A stretch of 36,557 nucleotides of DNA from Gammaproteobacteria bacterium (GTDB lineage: Bacteria > Pseudomonadota > Gammaproteobacteria > Burkholderiales > Rhodocyclaceae): positions 1-36,557 of the forward strand of contig JAHJHI010000003.1 in NCBI GenBank assembly GCA_018824085.1, read 5' to 3'. Within the stretch, counting starts at the first letter, position 1. Every line of letters begins with the position of its first letter. The position numbers were made by a program, and so were the translations under genes. This document shows positions 21,979 to 29,657 of the stretch, one piece after another. The notes beneath the pieces were generated by a model. The model was not told where the DNA came from. It saw nothing but the letters and a program-made list of their open reading frames with translations, and ran no database searches.

Positions 21979-22509
21979 TCAGCTTTCCTTCAGGCGCCGG
22001 AGGCGGTTGCGGTAGAGCGCCGCCTTTGCGACATACTGCTCGGCGCCCTGGATCAGCGCGGCGACTTCCTCGTCCGACAGCTCGCGCACGATGCGGCCGG
22101 GCGAGCCGACGACCAGCGAGCGTTCCGGTATCTCGCGGCCTTCCGGAATGAGCGCGTTGGCGCCGATCAGGCAATGCCGGCCGACCACGGCGCGGTTCAT
22201 CACCACTGCCTTGATGCCGATCAGCGAGCCATCACCGATGGAACAGCCATGCAGCATGGCGTGGTGACCGATCGTGACGTCACGGCCGACGTTGAGCGGA
22301 ATGCCTTCGTCGATGTGCAGTACCGCGCCGTCCTGTACATTGCTGCGCTCGCCGATCACGATGCGGTCGTTGTCGGCGCGGATGACGGCGCCGAACCAGA
22401 CGCTGGTGTCCGCATGCAGCGTCGCGCCGCCGACGATGGATGCGCCGGGCGCGATCCAGGCCGAGGGGTCAATGATGGGTTCCAGGTCGTCCAGGCTGTA
22501 GATGCTCAT
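21979..22509 (-). CDS. gamma-carbonic-anhydrase family protein (YrdA/PaaY-like)
   Basis: 176 residues from MSIYSLDDL. It is a left-handed beta-helix hexapeptide protein. Three putative zinc histidines, H65 (GAVLHID), H82 and H87 (GHHAMLHGC), have the spacing of gamma-class anhydrases. The C-terminal helix (VAALIQGAEQYVAKAALYRNRL) is typical of YrdA. In vivo substrate is uncertain for this group: CO2 hydration has been shown for few members and others act as CoA-thioesterases. The ATG at 22507-22509 is preferred over the upstream one at 22530 because MSIYSL fits the family start. Confidence 0.88.
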   Translation of the reverse strand: MSIYSLDDLEPIIDPSAWIAPGASIVGGATLHADTSVWFGAVIRADNDRIVIGERSNVQDGAVLHIDEGIPLNVGRDVTIGHHAMLHGCSIGDGSLIGIKAVVMNRAVVGRHCLIGANALIPEGREIPERSLVVGSPGRIVRELSDEEVAALIQGAEQYVAKAALYRNRLRRLKES

Positions 22510-22624
22510 TCTCGATTCCGATGGCGGCACGGTTTGATCAGGGCACGACTATAGTGCGTGCGTGTCCGACCCCTCGCCGGACGTGCATGTTGCAATGCAA
22601 CCAGGGCGCGATTGTAAGCGCAAG

Positions 22625-22652
22625 CGACGGGGCTCTTGCAAGTACCCCGTCG
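22625..22652 (+). other. hairpin in the leader of the 88-residue gene
   Basis: CGACGGGG (22625-22632) and CCCCGTCG (22645-22652) form a perfect 8-bp stem around a 12-base loop that contains the palindrome TTGCAA. A smaller CCCGC/GCGGG inverted repeat follows at 22656-22668. The role is unknown; it could be a leader structure. Confidence 0.35.
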
Positions 22653-22683
22653 AAGCCCGCTACGCGGGAGAAGGGATGAAGCG

Positions 22684-22950
22684 ATGAACGAGTTGTTGAC
22701 GAAGTCGCTGTCGGAGTTCGAGGCGGGGCGCATCGACATGGATGCGCTGATCGCGCTGTGGCGCCGCCACGGATGCGACGACACGGCGATTCCCGAAAAG
22801 TGGCGCACGGTGCTCGACGGCCTGCTGATGCGGCTGGAGTCGGCGCGACTGTTCTCCCAGGACAGTTGCTCCTTCAGTCGCAGCGAACTGCTGGCGACGA
22901 TGCGCGAATGGCTGGTCCGGGTGCAGCAACAGATGCAGCAACAACAGTAG
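22684..22950 (+). CDS. hypothetical protein, 88 residues
   Basis: I do not recognise this protein. It is predicted to be soluble and mainly helical, with alternating charged and leucine residues (LTKSLSEFEAGRIDMDALIALWRRHG), two cysteines (C32 in RRHGCDD and C62 in QDSCSFSR), and a glutamine-rich end (VQQQMQQQQ). An AAGGG site lies before the ATG at 22684. It stands alone on the plus strand, divergent from the gamma-carbonic-anhydrase gene and convergent with fchA, with a terminator between the two ends. Confidence 0.6.
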   Translation: MNELLTKSLSEFEAGRIDMDALIALWRRHGCDDTAIPEKWRTVLDGLLMRLESARLFSQDSCSFSRSELLATMREWLVRVQQQMQQQQ

Positions 22951-22974
22951 CGTCCATGGCGCCGGGCCGAGACC

Positions 22975-22998
22975 AAAAAAAGCGCCCGCAGGCGCTTT
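22975..22998 (-). terminator. intrinsic terminator of the glyA-fchA arm
   Basis: On the minus strand, AAAGCGCC, loop TGCG, GGCGCTTT is followed by more T residues (a seven-A run at 22975-22981 on the plus strand). It lies 16 bp after the fchA stop, so it ends the minus-strand serine-cycle operon. On the plus strand only three T follow, so it would work weakly for the 88-residue gene. Confidence 0.8.
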
Positions 22999-23013
22999 CA
23001 GGATTTCCGTTGA

Positions 23014-23643
23014 TCAGAGCTTGCTTCTGACCACGTCGACCACGCGGTCGGCTTCCGCCACCCACCGCGCCAGCAGTGCGTCGATTTCCGTGCGCCGGGA
23101 GGCCGCGAAATCGGCGTCCTTGATGCTGGGCACATTGATATCGACGTTCAGCGCAGCCGAGCGCAGCGCGGCCTGTGCCGCGAGGGCGGCGACACCGGCG
23201 TCGGACACCACGTTCCTGTTGCCCTTTTCTGCGGCCACGAGGCTGAGCGCGATCACTTGCGCGCAGGCTCGAGCACACGCCATCGGGGCATCCGTTGCAT
23301 TCTTCAGCGAGCTCTGGATTGCCGCCGAACGTGCGGCTTTCTGTTCGTCGGTGTCCTTCGCCATGCCGTAGGCTGCCATCAGGCCGTCAAACGCCTCGAC
23401 GTCGGCGCGGATGAAGTCGGTGAGCGTGGCGCGCAGGGCCTCGGCTTGCGCCAGCAGCTCCGTCATGTCGCCTTCGACTTCGGCATAGGCCTTCTTGCCT
23501 ATCGTCAGGTTGCACACCATGCTGACCAGCGCGGCACCCATGCCGCCCATGATGGCCGCCGCGCTGCCGCCACCCGGGGTCGCGGCGCTGCTGGCGAGTT
23601 CGCCCAGAAAGGTGTCGACCGAACTGTCCTTGATCATTGCCAT
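23014..23643 (-). CDS. fchA: methenyltetrahydrofolate cyclohydrolase
   Basis: 209 residues of the formiminotransferase-cyclodeaminase family, the stand-alone FchA of serine-cycle methylotrophs. Family features are SVDTFLGELASSAATPGGGSAAA at the N-terminus, GAALVSMVCNLTIGKK, AFDGLMAAYGM and the C-terminal NVDINVPSIKD segment. It interconverts 5,10-methenyl-H4F and 10-formyl-H4F, between MtdA and FtfL. It is the last gene of the minus arm, only 3 bp after mtdA. The function is assigned over histidine-degradation cyclodeaminase because of length and the mtdA neighbour. Confidence 0.95.
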   Translation of the reverse strand: MAMIKDSSVDTFLGELASSAATPGGGSAAAIMGGMGAALVSMVCNLTIGKKAYAEVEGDMTELLAQAEALRATLTDFIRADVEAFDGLMAAYGMAKDTDEQKAARSAAIQSSLKNATDAPMACARACAQVIALSLVAAEKGNRNVVSDAGVAALAAQAALRSAALNVDINVPSIKDADFAASRRTEIDALLARWVAEADRVVDVVRSKL

Positions 23644-23646
23644 GCC

Positions 23647-24507
23647 TCAGCCCACCATGGTTTTCGCCATCGCGTAGATTTCCGACGCGTCGAGCGAAAT
23701 GTCATTGCTTTCGAACAGCCTGGCGACGCAGGCGCGCTGCAGCGCAATCTTCAGCGCGCCGAAGCCGATGGCGCCGAACACGATCTTGCCGTGCTTGTTC
23801 GCACCCTTGTCCATCATGTCGATGCCTTCGATGCCGAGCGGCGGTGTCGCGTTGGCGTCGGCCATCATCTCGATGGTCGGGCTGTCTTTCCAGTGGCGCT
23901 CTTCGAGCAGCTGGATGCCGCCCGCGCCCATCGCGATGACGATGTTCGCGCCTTCTATGGCACGGCCGCGCGCATCGTTGTCCGCCGCTTCAACCACATC
24001 CACGTCGAGGTCGAAACCTGCCTTGAGCTGCTTGGCCGATTCCTGCGCGGTGGCCAGCTTGCGCGAGGTCAATGTGACGGTGGCGCCTTCGCTGGCCAGC
24101 ATCACGGCGGCGCGCATGCCGACCGGGCCGGTGCCACCGAGAATGACCGCCTTCTTGCCCTTGATCGGGCCGCTGTGCGCCAGCCAGGCGACGCAGGCAG
24201 CGGCGGTCGTGTTCGAGCCGTTGCTGTCCAGCATCACCGATACGCGGAAATTGGCGAAGAACTTCTTCTTCACGGCCTTGAACAGCGCTTCGCCTTCGGA
24301 CATGTTGCTGCCGCCGATGAAGATGGCAGTGTTCTTCTTGTCCTTCGGCGCGCGCGTGAAGATGGCGCCGTCGACCATCGCGCCGACGTTGTGCGGATGT
24401 ACGCCGCCGTAGCCGATCACATGGTCGGTGCCGCCGTCGTGGCAGACGACGCTGTCGAACACGGACGGATGTTCATCGGTATCGAATTGATAGAGAAGTT
24501 TTTTCAT
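23647..24507 (-). CDS. mtdA: NADP-dependent methylene-tetrahydrofolate/tetrahydromethanopterin dehydrogenase MtdA
   Basis: 286 residues, the length of Methylobacterium MtdA (288). It starts MKKLLYQFDTDEHPSVFDSVV and contains YGGVHPHNVGAMVDG, the substrate region MLDSNGSNTTAAA, and a Rossmann NADP motif VILGGTGPVGMRAA (124-130) with SRK at the end of the second strand. The enzyme oxidises or reduces methylene-H4F (and H4MPT) with NADP. It supplies methylene-H4F to GlyA in assimilation. The start at 24507 is set by the family N-terminus; the frame is open to 24564. It is essentially confined to methylotrophs, which makes it the best marker for this cluster. Confidence 0.97.
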   Translation of the reverse strand: MKKLLYQFDTDEHPSVFDSVVCHDGGTDHVIGYGGVHPHNVGAMVDGAIFTRAPKDKKNTAIFIGGSNMSEGEALFKAVKKKFFANFRVSVMLDSNGSNTTAAACVAWLAHSGPIKGKKAVILGGTGPVGMRAAVMLASEGATVTLTSRKLATAQESAKQLKAGFDLDVDVVEAADNDARGRAIEGANIVIAMGAGGIQLLEERHWKDSPTIEMMADANATPPLGIEGIDMMDKGANKHGKIVFGAIGFGALKIALQRACVARLFESNDISLDASEIYAMAKTMVG

Positions 24508-24533
24508 GGTCGATTCTCGGGTGTCTTTGATGG

Positions 24534-24562
24534 GCAGTGCCGGCCGTGACGGCCGGCGCTGC
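24534..24562 (-). other. strong hairpin between hprA and mtdA
   Basis: GCAGTGCCGGCCG (24534-24546) and CGGCCGGCGCTGC (24550-24562) form a 13-bp stem with one G-T pair and a three-base TGA loop. There is no T-run on either strand. It starts 3 bp after the hprA stop and so probably protects or attenuates the operon mRNA between hprA and mtdA. Confidence 0.55.
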
Positions 24563-24565
24563 ATG

Positions 24566-25516
24566 TCAGGTCACGGTGTTGACCGGGTTGCCCTTGATGA
24601 AGGCTTCGACGTTGTCGATCAGCTGGTCGGCGAGGAACTGCATCGCGCCGTCCGACGCCCATGCGACGTGTGGCGTGAGGATGAAGTTGGGCAGGCGCAG
24701 GTCGAGCAGCGGATTGCCTTCCTTCGGGGGTTCCTTCGTCAGCACGTCGAAGCCGGCGCCGCCGATGATGCCTTCCTTCAGCGCCGTCACCAGATCGCCC
24801 TCATGCACGAGGCCGCCGCGGGCGGTGTTGATCAGGATGGCCGAGCGCTTCATCTTGCGGAACTGCTCCATGCTGAACATGTCGCGGCTGTCGGCGGTCA
24901 GCGGGCAGTGCAGGGAGATGATGTCCGACTGCGCGAGGACTTCTTCGACCGGCGTGAATTCGACGCCAGGCGCCTTCGGGCCCGGATGATCGGCGAACAG
25001 CACCTTCATGCCGAAGCCGCGGGCGATCTTGGCGGTGCCCTGACCGAGCACACCTTCGCCGAAGATGCCGATCGTGCTGTCGAAGAGATCGTAGATCGGG
25101 TGGTCGAAGAAGCAGAACTGGTCCACTTCCTGCCAGCGGCCGCGTGCCACGTCTTCACGATAGGCGATGATGCTGCGGCGCAGGGCCAGGATCAGCGCGA
25201 ACGCATGTTCCGGCACCGTGTGCAGCGCGTAGTTGCGGATGTTCGACACGACGATGCCGCGCTCGCGGCAGGCCGGAACGTCGATCACGTCGTAGCCGGT
25301 GGCGGCAACGCCGATCATCTTCAGGTTCGGCAGTTGTGCGAGCACATCGCCACGCAGCGGCACCTTGTTGGTGATGGCGACGGTCGCCTTGGACAGACGC
25401 TCGACAACCTGCTCGGGCGAAGTGGTGTCGTACTCTTCCCAGGTGTGCTCGAAGGACGGACGGCGAACGTTGGCCTTCAGAGTTGAGCGGTCCAGAAACA
25501 CAACGTGTTGCGACAT
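24566..25516 (-). CDS. hprA: hydroxypyruvate reductase (glycerate dehydrogenase)
   Basis: 316 residues, D-2-hydroxyacid dehydrogenase family. The nucleotide motif is GIFGEGVLGQG (G153, G155, G158), and the catalytic arginine, glutamate and histidine are R233 (NTARGG), E262 (TKEPP) and H283 (TPHVAWAS). It reduces hydroxypyruvate from SgaA to D-glycerate. D176 at the end of the second strand suits NAD(H), though serine-cycle enzymes may accept both cofactors. The ribosome site AAGGAAGAG precedes the ATG. It lies between sgaA and mtdA, the classic serine-cycle order. Confidence 0.95.
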   Translation of the reverse strand: MSQHVVFLDRSTLKANVRRPSFEHTWEEYDTTSPEQVVERLSKATVAITNKVPLRGDVLAQLPNLKMIGVAATGYDVIDVPACRERGIVVSNIRNYALHTVPEHAFALILALRRSIIAYREDVARGRWQEVDQFCFFDHPIYDLFDSTIGIFGEGVLGQGTAKIARGFGMKVLFADHPGPKAPGVEFTPVEEVLAQSDIISLHCPLTADSRDMFSMEQFRKMKRSAILINTARGGLVHEGDLVTALKEGIIGGAGFDVLTKEPPKEGNPLLDLRLPNFILTPHVAWASDGAMQFLADQLIDNVEAFIKGNPVNTVT

Positions 25517-25579
25517 GCTCTCTTCCTTTATTTTGTCGGATGTAAAAGGCCGGGCGAACCCGGCCGTGCAGGACGCGAG

Positions 25580-25597
25580 GGCCCGCTTGCGCGGGCC
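25580..25597 (-). other. hairpin between sgaA and hprA
   Basis: GGCCCGC, loop TTGC, GCGGGCC is a perfect 7-bp stem in the 88-bp gap, seven bases from the sgaA stop. There is no T-run. It is a candidate mRNA stabiliser or partial terminator within the operon. Confidence 0.45.
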
Positions 25598-25604
25598 ACG
25601 CCTC

Positions 25605-26795
25605 TTACTTTACCTTCGGAGCGTGCGTGCGCCAGTAGGTCGAGGCAGCCGCCACGCCCGAGCCCGGGGTGACATTGATGCCGTTGTCCAGCATCGCCAT
25701 TTCGGCGCCTGCGATGGCGCTCATCAGCGACAGGCAGTTCAGGTCGCCAAGGTGGCCGATACGGAACACCTTGCCGGCAACCTTCGACAGGCCGGCGCCG
25801 AGCGACAGGTTGTAGGTCTTGTACGCGGTGCTGATGACCTTGGCGGCGTCGAAGCCTTCAGGCACCAGGATGGCGCTGACGGTGTTCGAGTACCACTGCG
25901 GCTCCTTCGCGCACAGGCTCAGCTTCCAGCCTTCCTGGACTGCGGCGCGAACGCCGTTGGCCAGGTAGTCGTGGCGGGCAAAGATTTCGTCCAGACCTTC
26001 TTCGAAAATGGTGTCCAGCGCTTCACGCATGCCGTGCAGCATCGGAATCGACGGCGTGTAGGGGAAGTAGCCCGACGCGTTGTTCTTCAGCATGTCGGCG
26101 AGGTCGAAGTAGCAACGCGGCGACCTGGAGGAATCGATGGCCTTGATGGCCTTCGGGCTCAGGCCGAGGATGCCCATGCCGGCCGGCAGCATGAAGCCTT
26201 TCTGCGAACCGGACACGGCGCAGTCAACACCCCATGCGTCCATCTGGAAGTCGATGCTCACCAGCGAGCTGACGGTGTCGACCATCAGCAGTGCCGGGTG
26301 GCTGGCGTTGTCCATCGCCTTGCGGACCTTGGCGATGTCACTGCTCACGCCGGTGGCCGTTTCGTTCTGGCATGCCAGCACGGCCTTGATCTTGTGCTCC
26401 TTGTCGGCGCGCAGGATTTCTTCGTACTTGTCGTACGGGACACCCGTACCCCATTCGCACTCGACACACTCGACTTCGAAGCCGAGGCGCTTGGCCATGT
26501 CGGCCCACAGGAACGAGAACTGGCCGAACGCAGACACCAGAACCTTGTCGCCCGGCGACAAGGTGTTGGTCAGCGCCGCTTCCCACATGCCGGTGCCGGA
26601 TGCCGGGAAGGTGACGATGGTGCCTTCGGTCGTCTTGAAAACCTTCTTCAGGTCGTTCAGGACGGACAGCGTCAGCTCGGGGAACTTCGGCGAGCGGTGG
26701 TCTTCCTGCGGCACAACCATGGCGCGCAGCACGCGGTCGGGCACATTGGTGGGGCCCGGAACAAAAAGATGGGTACGGCCGGCGATGCGGGACAT
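25605..26795 (-). CDS. sgaA: serine-glyoxylate aminotransferase
   Basis: 396 residues, class V PLP aminotransferase. It begins with RTHLFVPGPTNVPDRVLRAM; the ASGTGMWEAAL phosphate loop is at 65-75, the cofactor aspartate in MVDTVSSLVS (D173) and the PLP lysine K199 in VSGSQKGFMLPAG. It transfers the amino group of serine to glyoxylate, giving hydroxypyruvate and glycine, and so recycles glycine for GlyA. It is separated from glyA by 56 bp and from hprA by 88 bp. Confidence 0.96.
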   Translation of the reverse strand: MSRIAGRTHLFVPGPTNVPDRVLRAMVVPQEDHRSPKFPELTLSVLNDLKKVFKTTEGTIVTFPASGTGMWEAALTNTLSPGDKVLVSAFGQFSFLWADMAKRLGFEVECVECEWGTGVPYDKYEEILRADKEHKIKAVLACQNETATGVSSDIAKVRKAMDNASHPALLMVDTVSSLVSIDFQMDAWGVDCAVSGSQKGFMLPAGMGILGLSPKAIKAIDSSRSPRCYFDLADMLKNNASGYFPYTPSIPMLHGMREALDTIFEEGLDEIFARHDYLANGVRAAVQEGWKLSLCAKEPQWYSNTVSAILVPEGFDAAKVISTAYKTYNLSLGAGLSKVAGKVFRIGHLGDLNCLSLMSAIAGAEMAMLDNGINVTPGSGVAAASTYWRTHAPKVK

Positions 26796-26851
26796 TGTCT
26801 TAACTCCTGAGAAATCTGTCGGAAATTCGGATCATCTGGATGGTGTGCGCC

Positions 26852-28105
26852 TTACTTGCGGCCATAGACCGGGAAGGCGGCGCACAGCTTCGTGACGTCG
26901 GCCGCGACGCGTGCGAGCACGGCGTCGTCGTTCGGCGCTTCGAGCACGTCGACGATCAGGTTTGCAACTTGCTTTGCCTCGGCTTGCTTAAAGCCGCGGG
27001 TCGTCATTGCAGGGCTGCCAAGACGGATGCCACTGGTCACGAACGGCTTTTGCGGGTCGTTCGGGATGGCGTTCTTGTTGACCGTGATGTGTGCACGGCC
27101 CAGCGCTGCTTCTGCTTCCTTGCCAGTTATGTTCTTGGCACGCAGATCGACGAGGAACAGGTGCGACTGGGTGCGGCCCGACACGATGCGCACGCCACGC
27201 TCTACGAGCGTTTCGGCCATCGCCTGGGCGTTGTCCAGTACCTGCTGCTGGTAAACCTTGAATTCTTGCGTAGCTGCCTCGCGGAAAGCAACCGCCTTCG
27301 CCGCGATGACGTGCATCAGCGGACCACCCTGGATGCCCGGGAAGATCATGGAATTGATCGGCTTCTCGAATTCGGCCTTCGCCATGATGACGCCGCCGCG
27401 CGGGCCGCGCAGCGTCTTGTGCGTCGTCGAGGTGACGAAGTCGGCGATGCCGACCGGGCTCGGGTACAGGCCGGCGGCGATCAGGCCGGAGTAGTGGGCC
27501 ATGTCCACCATCAGGTAGGCGCCGACCGAATCAGCGATTTCACGGAAACGCTTGAAATCGATGTGCAGCGCGTAGGCGGATGCGCCGGCCACGATCATCT
27601 TCGGCTTGTGTTCCTTCGCCAGGCGCTCGACTTCGTCGTAGTCCAGCGCTTCGGTTTCCGGATTCAGGCCATAGGCGACCGACTTGTAGATCTTGCCGGA
27701 GAAGTTCACCGACGCGCCGTGCGTCAGGTGGCCACCGTGCGCCAGCGACATGCCGAGGAGGGTGTCGCCCGGCTGCAGCATGGCCATGTATACACCCGCG
27801 TTCGCCTGCGAACCCGAGTGCGGCTGGACATTGGCGTACTCGGCGCCGAACAGCGACTTCAGACGGTCGATGGCGAGCTGTTCCGCGACGTCTACGAATT
27901 CACAGCCACCGTAGTAGCGCTTGCCCGGATAACCTTCGGCGTACTTGTTCGTCAGTACGGAGCCCTGGGCTTCCATGACCGCCGGGCTGGCGTAGTTTTC
28001 CGACGCGATCAGCTCGATGTGGTCTTCCTGACGTGCGTACTCCGCTTCCATGGCGGCCCACAGTTCGGGGTCGGAATGGGCGATGGTCTGTTTCGGGTCA
28101 AACAT
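26852..28105 (-). CDS. glyA: serine hydroxymethyltransferase
   Basis: 417 residues, exactly the E. coli length. It has the [13 protein letters not shown] and [15 protein letters not shown] motifs, [11 protein letters not shown] and the PLP lysine K230 in [14 protein letters not shown]. It makes serine from glycine and methylene-H4F, the C1 entry step of the serine cycle. The frame stays open to 28174, but [16 protein letters not shown] is the family start. As the promoter-proximal gene of the minus arm it lies next to the control region at 28106-28365. A separate housekeeping glyA may exist elsewhere. Confidence 0.97.
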   Translation of the reverse strand: MFDPKQTIAHSDPELWAAMEAEYARQEDHIELIASENYASPAVMEAQGSVLTNKYAEGYPGKRYYGGCEFVDVAEQLAIDRLKSLFGAEYANVQPHSGSQANAGVYMAMLQPGDTLLGMSLAHGGHLTHGASVNFSGKIYKSVAYGLNPETEALDYDEVERLAKEHKPKMIVAGASAYALHIDFKRFREIADSVGAYLMVDMAHYSGLIAAGLYPSPVGIADFVTSTTHKTLRGPRGGVIMAKAEFEKPINSMIFPGIQGGPLMHVIAAKAVAFREAATQEFKVYQQQVLDNAQAMAETLVERGVRIVSGRTQSHLFLVDLRAKNITGKEAEAALGRAHITVNKNAIPNDPQKPFVTSGIRLGSPAMTTRGFKQAEAKQVANLIVDVLEAPNDDAVLARVAADVTKLCAAFPVYGRK

Positions 28106-28180
28106 TCGGATACCTTTCTGGGTGTGGGCTTTGACCCGCGTTGCTCGCGGGTCTGATGAATTAATACAAGGCAAAACAAC

Positions 28181-28197
28181 TATATCTTATGGATGCA
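28181..28197 (+). promoter_or_regulatory. weaker LysR-type half-conserved site
   Basis: TATATC, 5 bp, GATGCA at 28181-28197 keeps the TATC-N5-GAT core of the perfect palindrome centred 36 bp to the right. It overlaps the minus-strand -10-like TATAGT. Two such spaced sites are usual for LysR-type regulators. Evidence is the pattern only. Confidence 0.35.
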
Positions 28198-28216
28198 AGC
28201 CCTCGTATCGGACTTT

Positions 28217-28233
28217 CTTATCGCCGAGATAAG
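28217..28233 (+). promoter_or_regulatory. candidate LysR-type (QscR-like) operator
   Basis: CTTATC-GCCGA-GATAAG is a perfect 6+5+6 inverted repeat containing the T-N11-A box (TATC...GATA) typical of LysR-family sites. It lies in the centre of the divergent control region. In Methylobacterium the LysR-type activator QscR binds upstream of serine-cycle genes, so a related regulator is a reasonable guess; no regulator gene is in the window. Confidence 0.5.
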
Positions 28234-28365
28234 TATAAGTGAAGCTTAATTCAAACAGCCTCATCCATAATTCTTTCCATCAGATTCGGCGTTCGAAGCT
28301 GTACTCGGGCGTCAAGCGGTTCAGAGATGAACCACCTCTCTCTTCCATATGACAGAAGGTGAAGC

Positions 28366-29541
28366 ATGGACATTCACGAGTACCAAGCGAAAGAGCTTTT
28401 GGCGGGCTTCGGCGTTCCCGTGCCGCGCGGCAGCGTGGCTTACAGCCCTGATCAGGCAGTGTACACAGCGACCGAACTGGGGGGCTGGCACTGGGCGGTG
28501 AAGGCGCAGGTGCACTCCGGTGCGCGTGGCAAGGCCGGCGGCGTCAAGCTGTGCAAGACCTACCATGAGGTCGATGCAGCCGCGCGCGAAATGCTGGGCA
28601 AGCGACTGGTGACGATCCAGACCGGCCCTGAAGGCAAACCGGTTCAGCGCGTCTATGTGGAAGCCGCCGAACCGTTCGAACGCGAGCTCTATCTGGGCAT
28701 CGTGCTGGACCGCAAGGCCGAGCGCGTTCGCGTGATCGCCTCCGCCGAAGGCGGCATGGAGATCGAAGAGCTGGCGCATACCGCGCCGGAGAAGATCCTT
28801 CAGGTGGTGGTGGAGCCGGCGGTCGGCCTGCAGGCATTCCAGGCTCGGCAGATCGCCTTCGGTCTGGGCCTGTCGATCAAGCAGGTGTCGCGTGCCGTGA
28901 CCGCGATCATGGGGGCCTACCGCGCGTTCCGCGACCTCGACGCCACGATGGTCGAAATCAACCCGCTGGTCATCACCAAGGACGACCGAGTGCTGGCGCT
29001 CGACGCCAAGATGTCGTTCGACGACAACGCGATGTTCCGCCAGCGGGCCGTTGCCGACATGCGTGACCCGTCGCAGGAAGATCCGCGCGAAGTGCAGGCG
29101 GCCGAGCACAACCTGAACTACGTGGGTCTCGACGGCGACATCGGCTGCATCATCAATGGCGCGGGTCTGGCCATGGCGACGATGGACACCATCAAGTACG
29201 CCGGCGGCGCACCCGCGAACTTCCTCGACGTCGGCGGCGGCGCCTCGCCCGAGCGCGTGGCCAATTCCTTCCGCCTCGTGCTGTCCGACAAGAACGTGAA
29301 AGCCATCCTGGTGAACATCTTCGCCGGTATCAACCGCTGCGACTGGGTGGCCCAGGGCGTGGTGCAGGCCTGCAACGACATCGATATCACCGTGCCGCTG
29401 ATCGTGCGTCTGGCCGGTACCAACGAAGAAGAGGGCCGCCGCATCATCCGCGAGAGCGGTCTGCCCATCATCAGTGCCGATTCGCTGACCGAAGCGGCCA
29501 AGAAGGCGGTTGACGCCGCACGCGCGCACGCCGCGAGCTGA
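28366..29541 (+). CDS. mtkA: malate-CoA ligase (malate thiokinase) beta subunit
   Basis: 391 residues, ATP-grasp protein homologous to succinyl-CoA synthetase beta ([78 protein letters not shown]). With MtkB it forms malyl-CoA from malate, CoA and ATP. Sequence motifs alone do not separate it from SucC; the mtkA-mtkB-ppc-mcl order and the divergent sgaA-hprA-mtdA arm support malate as substrate. It is first in the plus arm, 260 bp from glyA. Confidence 0.93.
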   Translation: MDIHEYQAKELLAGFGVPVPRGSVAYSPDQAVYTATELGGWHWAVKAQVHSGARGKAGGVKLCKTYHEVDAAAREMLGKRLVTIQTGPEGKPVQRVYVEAAEPFERELYLGIVLDRKAERVRVIASAEGGMEIEELAHTAPEKILQVVVEPAVGLQAFQARQIAFGLGLSIKQVSRAVTAIMGAYRAFRDLDATMVEINPLVITKDDRVLALDAKMSFDDNAMFRQRAVADMRDPSQEDPREVQAAEHNLNYVGLDGDIGCIINGAGLAMATMDTIKYAGGAPANFLDVGGGASPERVANSFRLVLSDKNVKAILVNIFAGINRCDWVAQGVVQACNDIDITVPLIVRLAGTNEEEGRRIIRESGLPIISADSLTEAAKKAVDAARAHAAS

Positions 29542-29549
29542 GTGAAGAG

Positions 29550-29627
29550 ACCCCCACGCTCACTCCGTTCGCAGCCCCCCGAGGGGGCTGCGCTCGCCCT
29601 TGGGGCGGCCCGGCGGGCGGCGCGTGG
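29550..29627. repeat. REP-like GC-rich intergenic element between mtkA and mtkB
   Basis: A C/G-tract-rich stretch with a perfect 9-bp inverted repeat GCAGCCCCC-CGA-GGGGGCTGC (29571-29591), followed by CCTTGGGGCGGCCCGGCGGG. This looks like the dispersed palindromic elements I know from betaproteobacterial intergenic spaces, usually starting with a CCCCCACGCT-type segment. It makes a strong stem in the mtkA-mtkB transcript. Copy number in the genome cannot be seen here. Confidence 0.55.
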
Positions 29628-29657
29628 CGAATAACCGATGCACAAGAGGATTTAGCT

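Larger units (their letters stand above)
28106..28365. promoter_or_regulatory. divergent control region of the serine-cycle cluster
   Basis: 260 bp between glyA (minus) and mtkA (plus), visibly more AT-rich than its surroundings, especially 28157-28280. It must hold promoters for both arms. TATAAG at 28234-28239 (plus) and TATAGT on the minus strand at 28182-28187 are possible -10 elements; neither has a good -35, which is common for activator-dependent promoters. The palindrome at 28217-28233 and a weaker relative at 28181-28197 resemble LysR-type sites. The mtkA ribosome site is AAGGTG near 28356. Confidence 0.75.

Noticed and set aside
22548-22555. Sigma-70 promoter at ACTATAGT upstream of the 88-residue gene
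   Set aside because: The TTGATC upstream is only 10 bp from TATAGT and no acceptable -35 is found at normal spacing on either strand.
25299-26810. Open frame of 503 codons on the plus strand opposite sgaA and hprA
   Set aside because: It spans the ends of two well-identified minus-strand genes and the gap between them; no family features.
28106-28365. A small RNA gene or riboswitch in the glyA-mtkA gap
   Set aside because: Apart from the short palindromes there is no extended stem structure or terminator, and no match to a folate or glycine riboswitch that I can recognise.
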